A stretch of DNA of 64,000 bases from Bacteroidota bacterium (GTDB lineage: Bacteria; Bacteroidota; Ignavibacteria; Tepidaquicellales; Tepidaquicellaceae). Shown here piece after piece: positions 16,696-23,987 of the stretch. The notes under the pieces are model-generated. The model was given only the letters and a program-made list of their open reading frames with translations. It was not told where the DNA came from and did not search any database. A program made the translations under genes and the position numbers. The stretch lies in contig JAFDZP010000004.1 of assembly GCA_018266835.1 (NCBI GenBank), positions 248,001 to 312,000 of the forward strand, given 5' to 3'. Position 1 is the stretch's first letter, and every line of letters starts with the position of its first letter.

Positions 16696-17940
16696 ATGAA
16701 ACAAAACTTTATGGTAAAAATTTTTTTACTGATTTTTGGATTATGCGTTTTCTCTTTGACGGGCTTACAAAGCGCTAATGCTCAGGAGGAATCCGATAAT
16801 CCTGCAACCTGGAAATACTTCAGAATTCTGGCTAGAGCTCAGGATGATAGTGTATTTATAAAAGTTCAGGACCAGATGGGTATCAGCCCGTTACTTGAGT
16901 CTTATAACTTAATTGTTAACGTAATGGATCCTAACCCTAACAACCAATATGTTGTTATCGGTGATGAGACAGATCCTTCTGCAGTTCGTGCATCATGGTC
17001 ACAGATTACAAAAGATGTTCAGGCTAAATTATTAGGATGGACAGGAAGTAATAAAGAAAATTTAAATCAGAAAAAACTTAACTACGGTTCTGTATTTCTT
17101 GATGTATTTAAAAGCATAAAAGTAAAAGACGTAATTGCTCCGCCTAGAAGAAGCAGAGATATCAGAGGTACAACAGCTTATATCAATCCTTACTTCCAGT
17201 TCTTCGGAGGCGACCCTGTAGGTATTCCCCTAAAAGGTTCTTTAGGATTCTCATTCGGAACAGGTACACCATATTCATTCCCGTTGGAAACAGATTTAGT
17301 TGGTGCTGATTTTCATATCTTAGGTGCTTACGTAGGTATTAACACAAGAATTAAAGAATTAACAACAAGACAAAAAGCAGGTGAAAGCTCTTCATTAAGC
17401 GGAAACAGCTTCAATAATATTTATGCTCCTAACGTTATGTTGAACGTTGGTTATCATATTCCTTTCGGTAATTTCTTCGAAATCGGATATCATACAACAA
17501 TCGATACAGGAACACCTGACCTTCCTAAAAATTATATTAACGAAGTTACAGGTGAAGTAATGAAAAACAACGTGCTTTTAGGAAGCTACTTTGACTTTAT
17601 GTTCTCATATCCTTTCAGAACTTTCGGTTCCACAAGAGCTAAAGTTTATGCAGGAAAATACTTAGGTGAAACACACATCGGATTCACCGGCAGAGAAATG
17701 AGATTAGCAGGTTCAGTATTTGATACAAGAATTGATGCAACACTTGCAGGAGTCAGAAACTTCCAGATTGCGATGGATATAATGATATCGCAGATTGGTG
17801 AAGGATTTGCATTAAGTTCGTTTGCAATCGGACCATCGATACGGCTTTCTAAGCTGACAGATGACAGCTTCGGAGTATTGACAGTTGCCGCAAACATAAG
17901 ATTTAAACTCGGTGACTTCTTTGACGAAGTAAATAAATAA
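16696..17940 (+). CDS. Outer-membrane beta-barrel protein of the envelope block
   Basis: 414 aa with a signal peptide (cleavage near SANAQ). Residues about 30-140 form a soluble domain; the remainder is a predicted barrel with strands rich in Gly and aromatics (INPYFQFFGG, PLKGSLGFSFGTGTPYSFP, NVMLNVGYHIPFGNFFEIGYH) and a final strand AANIRFKLGDFFDEV. No named family was recognised. In order and direction it follows the GldL/GldM-like pair and may be the outer-membrane component of the same complex, analogous to PorP/SprF in T9SS clusters; that role is inference. Confidence 0.65.
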   Translation: MKQNFMVKIFLLIFGLCVFSLTGLQSANAQEESDNPATWKYFRILARAQDDSVFIKVQDQMGISPLLESYNLIVNVMDPNPNNQYVVIGDETDPSAVRASWSQITKDVQAKLLGWTGSNKENLNQKKLNYGSVFLDVFKSIKVKDVIAPPRRSRDIRGTTAYINPYFQFFGGDPVGIPLKGSLGFSFGTGTPYSFPLETDLVGADFHILGAYVGINTRIKELTTRQKAGESSSLSGNSFNNIYAPNVMLNVGYHIPFGNFFEIGYHTTIDTGTPDLPKNYINEVTGEVMKNNVLLGSYFDFMFSYPFRTFGSTRAKVYAGKYLGETHIGFTGREMRLAGSVFDTRIDATLAGVRNFQIAMDIMISQIGEGFALSSFAIGPSIRLSKLTDDSFGVLTVAANIRFKLGDFFDEVNK

Positions 17941-17964
17941 TTTATATTGTACTCTCTAAAAAAA

Positions 17965-17987
17965 AGCCGGTCTGACCGGCTTTTTTT
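17965..17987 (+). terminator. Rho-independent terminator
   Basis: AGCCGGT 17965-17971 pairs with ACCGGCT 17975-17981, followed by seven T residues, just after the outer-membrane protein gene. Confidence 0.85.
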
Positions 17988-18075
17988 GTTATATAAATGT
18001 TGCATACCTTATTCCGGGTTTATAAGTTAAGTAAGCTAAAATACGAAAAATTATCGTGTTTTTACATAAACTGAC

Positions 18076-18104
18076 TTGACATCTCATTTATATTAAGGTA
18101 TTTT
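18076..18104 (+). promoter_or_regulatory. Sigma-70-type promoter TTGACA-N17-TATTTT
   Basis: TTGACA 18076-18081 and TATTTT 18099-18104, spacing 17, with a leader of about 35 nt containing the Shine-Dalgarno GGAGGA near 18128. Drives the first lipoprotein/LysM pair. Confidence 0.7.
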
Positions 18105-18143
18105 GAAAAAAATTTTAATTTAAAATCGGAGGATTTTTTAAAT

Positions 18144-18410
18144 ATGCTCAAAATTAAAAGTTTGATTTTTACTCTTTTAGCTTTTTTGATTTTGACTACC
18201 TCAGCATTGCTTGCCGGATGCAGTTCATGTCCGACAGATGAGCAATTAGCTCAGTTAGAAAGTTTAAAAGCAGAAGTATCATCACTGATGGATGGAAATT
18301 CCAAAATGGATGCACAAATCAGCTCCTTACAGGGTGATATAAGTTCAATCGACAATTCAATGTCAAAGCTGCAATCTGATATGGATGCTGCTCGCAAAAG
18401 ATGTCCTTAA
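18144..18410 (+). CDS. Small coiled-coil lipoprotein (copy 1)
   Basis: 88 aa. Signal peptide with lipobox LLAGC, so Cys26 should be lipidated. The mature ~63 residues form a heptad-like helix (SLKAEVSSLMDGNSKMDAQI, then SSLQGDISSIDNSMSKL) and end MDAARKRCP. This resembles Braun-type Lpp in size and design, but it ends in Cys-Pro instead of Lys, so a covalent peptidoglycan link of the Lpp type is not expected. The C-terminal Cys is also in copy 2 at 19676. It is followed 48 bp later by a LysM protein, likely its functional partner. Confidence 0.75.
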   Translation: MLKIKSLIFTLLAFLILTTSALLAGCSSCPTDEQLAQLESLKAEVSSLMDGNSKMDAQISSLQGDISSIDNSMSKLQSDMDAARKRCP

Positions 18411-18458
18411 TAATTTTAAAACTTATTAATTAAAAAGTTATAGGAGTTTAAATTTAAT

Positions 18459-19436
18459 ATGAAATCAAACAAACTTTTTTTAGCAATTTTGTTGTTATCT
18501 ATAATTGCTTTGCTACATACTCCTCTTCCGGTGCGTGCACAGGATGATGAGGATTGCTGCGATGATCTGGACGACGAATGCGCCACTTATATGAGTGAGT
18601 GGGCGAAGTATTCCAAAATGAAAGATTCATTAACAGCAGCAATGAATTCCAAACAAGCCATGCTTAATGACTTAACCTCTCAAAAATCATCAAAGCAATC
18701 TGCTTATGATAAATTGAAAGGTGAATTCGATAGCTGGGCCGGCGGAGACTTAGACGGATTCAGAAAAAGATTCGCCGATGTTGAAAGCCAGATAAATTCA
18801 AGATCAGGAAATTGTGAAGACGCAAAGAAAAAACTGGATGCAATAACTTCTTCCAAAGCAAGATGTCTCAATGAATTCTGGGACAGATATAATGCAATGG
18901 TCAAGAAATATGCAGACTGGTGCTTAGGCGGACCTGTTGCAAAGAAATGTGACCAGGAATATAAAGTAGTTAAAGGCGATTGCTTATGGAAAATTGCAGG
19001 CAAGAGCAGCATTTATGGAAATCCGAGATTGTGGCCTAAGATTTGGGACGCAAATAAAAACGGTATAATTTCAGGAACACCTTCTACAATTCCAAACCCG
19101 AACAGAATTTATCCGGGTCAGGTATTGTGCATTCCTCCAATGACAGATGCTGAAAAGCAAATGATGCTGAACAAGTCAAAGGGAATGATGAAGACAAGAA
19201 AGAAAAAATACAAAGGTGACTGGAATTTTGACCACAAGAAAAAAGATACGAAGAAGGATGAAACAGATGTAAAGAAAGAGACACCTAAAGATTCAAAAGA
19301 TACAAAAAAAGATGCGCCTAAGGATACAAAAAAAGACGCACCAAAAGATACTAAGAAAGACGTAAAAAAAGATGCTCCTAAAGATGTAAAAAAGGATGCC
19401 CCTAAAGACGTAAAGAAAGACGATAAAAAGAAGTAA
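18459..19436 (+). CDS. LysM-domain periplasmic protein with Lys/Asp repeat tail (copy 1)
   Basis: 325 aa. Signal peptide (near VRAQ), an acidic Cys-containing start (DDEDCCDDLDDEC), a helical coiled-coil region to about 150 with the conserved RCLNEFWDRYNAM, then a LysM domain at about 168-228 (YKVVKGDCLWKIAGK, with YGNPRLWPKIWDANK and IYPGQVLCIPP), which binds peptidoglycan. The last ~80 residues are a Lys-rich repeat of the KKDAPKDTKKDAPKD type that could contact acidic wall or lipid components. Paralogous to the gene at 20010. Likely a structural link between wall and outer membrane. Confidence 0.8.
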   Translation: MKSNKLFLAILLLSIIALLHTPLPVRAQDDEDCCDDLDDECATYMSEWAKYSKMKDSLTAAMNSKQAMLNDLTSQKSSKQSAYDKLKGEFDSWAGGDLDGFRKRFADVESQINSRSGNCEDAKKKLDAITSSKARCLNEFWDRYNAMVKKYADWCLGGPVAKKCDQEYKVVKGDCLWKIAGKSSIYGNPRLWPKIWDANKNGIISGTPSTIPNPNRIYPGQVLCIPPMTDAEKQMMLNKSKGMMKTRKKKYKGDWNFDHKKKDTKKDETDVKKETPKDSKDTKKDAPKDTKKDAPKDTKKDVKKDAPKDVKKDAPKDVKKDDKKK

Positions 19437-19462
19437 TATCGTTTAATATAGATAATAAAAAG

Positions 19463-19495
19463 AAGCCCGTCAGAGAAATCCGGCGGGCTTTTTTG
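19463..19495 (+). terminator. Rho-independent terminator
   Basis: AAGCCCG 19463-19469 pairs with CGGGCTT 19484-19490, 14-nt loop, then a T-run. Confidence 0.85.
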
Positions 19496-19586
19496 TTTTA
19501 TGTTGCTTTTTTTATACAACAGGTATTTGTCTGCAAAATAGACAAATTTTAAAGCTTTTATGTGTCTACTTTTTGAGAATTATGAC

Positions 19587-19615
19587 TTGACAGTAGCAAA
19601 CAGGCATTGTATATT
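19587..19615 (+). promoter_or_regulatory. Sigma-70-type promoter TTGACA-N17-TATATT
   Basis: TTGACA 19587-19592 and TATATT 19610-19615 (followed by TG), spacing exactly 17. It sits over the TTG at 19607, which shows that the lipoprotein must start at the downstream ATG 19676. Confidence 0.75.
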
Positions 19616-19675
19616 TGTAAGCGAATTAACTTATTTTTTAACAGCCAAAATCCAATTACAGGAGGAATTTTAAAA

Positions 19676-19942
19676 ATGGCAAAAACAAAAAATCTTTTGT
19701 TTGTCCTATTGGCAGCTTTAATGATGACTGGTTCAGTTATTATTACAGGTTGTAGCTCAGGACCAAGCGAAGAGCAAATGCAACAGCTCAACGATTTAAA
19801 AGCTGAAGTAGAATCATTGAATTCACAAGTAAGCTCAAAGAATGATGAAAAATCATCCTTACAAAGACAAATTGCAGACAAAGACTCAAAAATTAAAGGT
19901 TACATGAATGACATGGACGCCGTTAAAAAGAGATGTCCGTAA
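19676..19942 (+). CDS. Small coiled-coil lipoprotein (copy 2)
   Basis: 88 aa from ATG 19676, chosen because GGAGGAA lies at 19661-19667 and the promoter overlaps the only earlier start. Signal peptide with lipobox VIITGC, then a heptad-rich helix (QLNDLKAEVESLNSQVSSKN, then DEKSSLQRQIADKDSKI) ending MDAVKKRCP. It is clearly paralogous to the gene at 18144, including the C-terminal Arg-Cys-Pro. Each copy precedes its own LysM gene, so the pair was duplicated as a unit. Expected location: inner leaflet of the outer membrane. Confidence 0.78.
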   Translation: MAKTKNLLFVLLAALMMTGSVIITGCSSGPSEEQMQQLNDLKAEVESLNSQVSSKNDEKSSLQRQIADKDSKIKGYMNDMDAVKKRCP

Positions 19943-20009
19943 TTCAACACAGTTTAAAAATTATTTTTACACAAAATTTTAAAAATTTTATTAAAGGAGA
20001 CATTCAAAA

Positions 20010-20957
20010 ATGAAATTACATAAATTATTAGTATTTATGTTAGTTTTCTCCTTAGCTGTAATGACATCACACAAAGTCTTTGCTCAGGATGAACCAACTG
20101 AGATGACCATGGAAGACTGGCAAAAAATGATGGACGAATACACAGCTAAGAAAGATCAGTTAACGATCCAACTTAACAACTTAAACACAGAAATAGACGG
20201 TTTAAAGAAATCAAATGCAGATAAAGATGCAGCTTTAACAAAAGCTGAATCAGATTTATATGCTGCAGTTGGTTCTACAAAATCAGGTGTTGCTGATTAC
20301 AGAAAAGATTTTGAAGCAACAGAAAAAATGATCAACAGCAAATCAGGTAACGTTGCTGATGCTCGTAAAAAATTCGATGCTTTAAAAGCTTCAAAAGTAC
20401 GTTGCTTACCAGAATTCTGGGATAGATTCAACGCAATGGAAAAGAAACTTCTTGATTGGGAAAAACCAGTTGAGCCACCAAAATCAAACAAATACACAGT
20501 TGTAAAAGGTGATTGTTTATGGAAAATTGCCGGTAAAAAAGAAATCTATGGTAACCCAAGAATGTGGCCTGTATTATGGGATGCTAACAAAACAGTTACT
20601 TTAGATCCTAAAGCTCCTAAAAATACAAAGACAAAAATCACCAACCCAAATCTTATTTATCCTGGACAACAGTTAGTAGTTCCTACATTAACTGACAAGA
20701 TGAAAAAAGATGCAATGATGATGAAGAACAAATGGATGAAGAAGAGAACAAAAAAATCTGACACAACCACAGATACAAAGAAAGATGAAAAGAAAGATAT
20801 GAAGAAAGATGAAAAGAAAGATATGAAGAAAGACACAAAGAAAGATGAAAAGAAAGATATGAAGAAAGATGAAAAGAAAGACGTTAAAAAAGATGCACCT
20901 AAAGATGTAAAAAAAGATGCACCTAAAGACGTTAAAAAAGATGAAAAGAAAAAATAA
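20010..20957 (+). CDS. LysM-domain periplasmic protein with Lys/Asp repeat tail (copy 2)
   Basis: 315 aa, paralogue of the gene at 18459. Signal peptide ending near VFAQ, a coiled-coil region to about 155 with RCLPEFWDRFNAMEKKLLDW, then a LysM domain (YTVVKGDCLWKIAGK, IYGNPRMWPVLWDANK, LIYPGQQLVVPTL), then a tail built from KKDEKKDMKKDEKKD and KKDAPKDV units. The Cys cluster at the mature N-terminus of copy 1 is missing. The tail is encoded by a near-perfect 9-30 bp DNA repeat, so its length probably varies between strains. A good Shine-Dalgarno (GGAG near 19996) precedes the ATG. Confidence 0.8.
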   Translation: MKLHKLLVFMLVFSLAVMTSHKVFAQDEPTEMTMEDWQKMMDEYTAKKDQLTIQLNNLNTEIDGLKKSNADKDAALTKAESDLYAAVGSTKSGVADYRKDFEATEKMINSKSGNVADARKKFDALKASKVRCLPEFWDRFNAMEKKLLDWEKPVEPPKSNKYTVVKGDCLWKIAGKKEIYGNPRMWPVLWDANKTVTLDPKAPKNTKTKITNPNLIYPGQQLVVPTLTDKMKKDAMMMKNKWMKKRTKKSDTTTDTKKDEKKDMKKDEKKDMKKDTKKDEKKDMKKDEKKDVKKDAPKDVKKDAPKDVKKDEKKK

Positions 20958-20991
20958 TTGATTAAATCAATTATTTGAATCATATTTTTTT

Positions 20992-21030
20992 AAACCCTTA
21001 TGCTGGAATTTAGCATAAGGGTTTTTTGTT
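20992..21030 (+). terminator. Rho-independent terminator
   Basis: 13-bp perfect stem 20992-21004 with 21012-21024, 7-nt loop, T-run. It ends the second lipoprotein/LysM unit. Confidence 0.9.
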
Positions 21031-21054
21031 TTAATTTAAAACATATTATTAAAT

Positions 21055-22032
21055 TTGGATATTATAGAAAAAAAAATTGATTTATCCGGAATTGACCTGC
21101 TCAATTTTTGCGGAGTGAATGATAAAAATATCGAACTGATAAAAGAAGCGTTCGATTCTACCATAGTTGTAAGAGGCGATTCCATATTTCTAAAAGGCGA
21201 GAAAAACGAAATTGAAAATATAGAGAGAGCTGTTGAAGAATTAAAATTTCTTCAGAAGAGACAGGGACATATTACACCTCACGATGTTGAGCTGGTTCTT
21301 GATTTGCTGGATAACACCAAAGAGTTTGAAGTCAGAAACAAAGTTAAGCCGGGTACTAATGAGCTTCAGGAAATTATTTTATTTAAGAAAAATGATTTCA
21401 TAAAGCCCAGAACGGCTACTCAGCTTGAATATGTTAAGAAAATAAAAGAGAACGATATAGTATTTGCTATAGGTCCTGCTGGAACAGGGAAGACATATCT
21501 TTCTGTTGCCTTTGCAGTTGCCGCATTGAAAAGCAAAGAGATTAATAAAATTGTTCTTGCAAGGCCGGCAGTTGAAGCTGGTGAAAGTTTAGGATTTCTT
21601 CCGGGAGATTTATCAGAGAAAATAGATCCATATCTTCGGCCATTATATGATGCCCTTGACGATATGCTGCCTACCGATAAATTAAAAAGCTACATGGAAA
21701 AGGGAACAATAGAAGTTGTGCCATTAGCCTATATGAGAGGGAGAACCTTAAATAATGCCTTCATCATCCTTGATGAGGCTCAGAACGCCACTACAACACA
21801 GATGAAGATGTTCCTGACACGTATTGGTGCTAATTCAAAGGCTATTGTAAACGGAGACGTTACGCAGATTGACTTGCCAAGAAAAGATATGTCGGGATTA
21901 ATACAGATTAATGAAATCCTTCAGGGAATAGATGGTATTGGATTTGTTTACTTTAATAAAACAGATGTTGTAAGACACAAGCTGGTGATGGATATTATTG
22001 ATGCATATGAGAAAATGAATGATAAGAAATAA
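21055..22032 (+). CDS. phoH: PhoH-family ATPase
   Basis: 325 aa from TTG 21055. Residues 1-80 are a small KH-like N-terminal region, residues about 120-320 the PhoH ATPase with Walker A GPAGTGKTYLSVAFAV, LARPAVEAGESLGFLPGD, and Walker B AFIILDEAQNAT, followed by KMFLTRIGANSKAIVNGD. PhoH proteins of this length are widespread RNA-linked ATPases, often next to ybeY; here no ybeY follows, and the next gene is convergent rsmB. ATP hydrolysis is secure, the cellular role is not. Confidence 0.93.
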   Translation: MDIIEKKIDLSGIDLLNFCGVNDKNIELIKEAFDSTIVVRGDSIFLKGEKNEIENIERAVEELKFLQKRQGHITPHDVELVLDLLDNTKEFEVRNKVKPGTNELQEIILFKKNDFIKPRTATQLEYVKKIKENDIVFAIGPAGTGKTYLSVAFAVAALKSKEINKIVLARPAVEAGESLGFLPGDLSEKIDPYLRPLYDALDDMLPTDKLKSYMEKGTIEVVPLAYMRGRTLNNAFIILDEAQNATTTQMKMFLTRIGANSKAIVNGDVTQIDLPRKDMSGLIQINEILQGIDGIGFVYFNKTDVVRHKLVMDIIDAYEKMNDKK

Positions 22033-22057
22033 TGTCATTTTACTTATAACTTATTAA

Positions 22058-22160
22058 ATGCAAAGAGCGCAAAGTCATACGCTAAGTTCGCTAAGATAAA
22101 ATAATAATTATTATCTTTGCGTGTTTTGCGAAAATCTTTGCGATCTCTGCGTTTATAAGA
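22058..22160. repeat. Intergenic CTTTGCG/CGCAAAG repeat between convergent genes
   Basis: The gap holds AAGAGCGCAAAG, GCTAAGTTCGCTAAGAT and, inverted, ATCTTTGCGTGTTTTGCG and ATCTTTGCGATCTCTGCG. This is the well-known type of dispersed intergenic repeat of Bacteroidetes-like genomes and may form a long hairpin at the convergent ends of phoH and rsmB. Confidence 0.65.
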
Positions 22161-22169
22161 ACTCTGATG

Positions 22170-23726
22170 TTAGCTATTCTTGACTAATCTTATCGAAAAC
22201 GAGCCGTCAATATAATTTCTGAACGGATACGTTTCTATATAACCTTCCTTCGTTACAATTTTTTTATTCTTTACAAATCTTTCGGCTGAATCAATTTTAA
22301 AGTCAGGATTTTTTTCGAGAAAATCTTTTACAACATCAAAATTTTCTTCCGGTTCAGTTGTACATGTAGAGTAAACCAATACTCCGCCCGGCTTTAAATA
22401 CTTTGCTGATTCATTTATCAGTTCCATCTGAAGCTTCTGAAGCTTTTGAATATCTTCAAGCTCTCTCTTCATTTTTATATCAGGCTTCTTTGTAATTACA
22501 CCAAGTCCTGAACAAGGAGCATCAAGTAAAATCTTATCGGCTTTGCCAAGCAACTCTGTTTTTAATAATTCTGTTTCAGGACTTAAGATGCTGTCATAAA
22601 CAACTTCAGTATTTGTTACATTAGTTCTTTTGATATTCACTTCAAGCGCTTTTGCCCTCGATGAGTATTTTTCAATCGCAATTATTCTGCCTTCGTTGTT
22701 CATCAGCTCTGCCATATGCATGGTTTTACCTCCGGGTGCTGCGCATAAGTCCATTACTATATCACCCGGCTTCGGATCAAGCAAGGTAGAGACAAGTCCT
22801 GCGCTTTCATCCTGAACAGAAAAATATCCGTTCTTAAAATACTCATCAGTATAAATTCTTCCCATGGATTTTATTGTCAGGAAGTAATCAAGGTTTGCAC
22901 CGCGGCGAGTTGCAATGCCTTTATTGTTAAGATATGTTTCAACTTCGTCAATATTAGATTTTAATTTATTGATGCGAAGCCCAAGGATAGGTCGTTTGTT
23001 ATTAAACTCGCAGAATTTTTCCGCATCATCAAATCCAAGTCTTTGAATCCATCTTTTTACCATCCAGTTAGGATGTGACTGAACCATTCCAAGGTAATTC
23101 ACTTCATCAACATCTCTTGTCGGCCAGACTAAATTTTCTAGTGTTCTTATAATCGTTCTCAGCAATCCGTTTACTACTCCGGCATGCTTGTCTCCGTGAA
23201 GTCTTTTTACAAACTCAACAGCTTCGTTTACTGCAGCAGAGTAAGGAATTTTATTGAGGAACATTATCTGATACAGCGCAACTCTCATTGCATTTCGGAC
23301 TTCAGGCTGACATTTTTCATAGCTTCCTCTGTAGAATCCATTAAGGAACCAGTCAAGCCTTCTCATCCATCTTATAACTCCGTGAGTAAGTTCGTTCAGT
23401 AAAGCTTTATCGAAATCGTTAAGGGTATCGTGTTTTAATTCTGTATCAATAAGTTTATCAAGATATGAATCAGTTCTTTCACAACGTGTAACAATTTTTA
23501 CAGCAAGTGAACGGGCATCAGCGTATAAAGGTTTTTTATGCTTCTCTTTAAATTGCTCGTTGAAATCGTAAGGAAGAACTTCAAAGCCGTGCGCAGCTTC
23601 CTGATGTGTTTCTTCGGGATTTGAGTTTTCAGAATTGTTTGCTTTCGGCTCGGCAGGTGCCTTTCCGTGATTGTTTTGCTTCGGTTCGGCAGAAGCCTTA
23701 CCGTTCGGATGTTTTTCTTTGTTCAT
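22170..23726 (-). CDS. rsmB: 16S rRNA m5C967 methyltransferase RsmB, with extended N-terminus
   Basis: 518 aa. Residues 1-65 are an Asn/Pro/Lys-rich extension with a repeated GKA(S/P)AEPKxNN unit, not part of the family. Then a NusB-like RNA-binding domain (about 70-200) and the SAM-dependent Rossmann domain: MDLCAAPGGKTMHMAELM for SAM binding, LLDAPCSGLGVITKKPD and VYSTCTTEPEEN providing the two Cys residues that take part in catalysis and release. The lengths of the two domains are normal. A start near residue 65 (KPLYADARSLAVKIV) would fit the family, but the upstream frame is open and begins with ATG. Confidence 0.93.
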   Translation of the reverse strand: MNKEKHPNGKASAEPKQNNHGKAPAEPKANNSENSNPEETHQEAAHGFEVLPYDFNEQFKEKHKKPLYADARSLAVKIVTRCERTDSYLDKLIDTELKHDTLNDFDKALLNELTHGVIRWMRRLDWFLNGFYRGSYEKCQPEVRNAMRVALYQIMFLNKIPYSAAVNEAVEFVKRLHGDKHAGVVNGLLRTIIRTLENLVWPTRDVDEVNYLGMVQSHPNWMVKRWIQRLGFDDAEKFCEFNNKRPILGLRINKLKSNIDEVETYLNNKGIATRRGANLDYFLTIKSMGRIYTDEYFKNGYFSVQDESAGLVSTLLDPKPGDIVMDLCAAPGGKTMHMAELMNNEGRIIAIEKYSSRAKALEVNIKRTNVTNTEVVYDSILSPETELLKTELLGKADKILLDAPCSGLGVITKKPDIKMKRELEDIQKLQKLQMELINESAKYLKPGGVLVYSTCTTEPEENFDVVKDFLEKNPDFKIDSAERFVKNKKIVTKEGYIETYPFRNYIDGSFSIRLVKNS

Positions 23727-23903
23727 ATTTTAGGTGCTATCGGTAACTTTTAAAAATATAAATTAACTAAACCCTTATTGAAAAAATATCCAAATGCCAA
23801 TATATGCATCCTCAAAACTATATTCAGAGTTGATAAGATAGTCATTTAACTTCCATATATTTTTACAGACATCATAAATAAGCCATAATTACGACTTTTA
23901 ATT

Positions 23904-23919
23904 AGGCATAGTAATTGCA
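23904..23919 (+). promoter_or_regulatory. Sigma-54-like promoter AGGCAT-N5-TTGCA
   Basis: GG at 23905-23906 and GC at 23917-23918 have the required spacing, with TTGCA matching the -12 element and GGCA the -24 element. Transcription would start near 23930, about 58 nt before the ATG of the next gene. No enhancer-binding protein is encoded in the window. Confidence 0.5.
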
Positions 23920-23987
23920 CTATGATTTTGAAGGTTATTTTGTTTTAATTATTATTTTATTAACTTTAAATAACAAATATTCTGCTC

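Noticed and set aside
19118-19519. 133-codon Ser/Phe-rich frame opposite the LysM tail
   Set aside because: Mirror of the Lys/Asp DNA repeat on the other strand.
20763-20946. Direct DNA repeats as a possible CRISPR-like array
   Set aside because: They are in frame, encode the Lys/Asp tail, and have no unique spacers.
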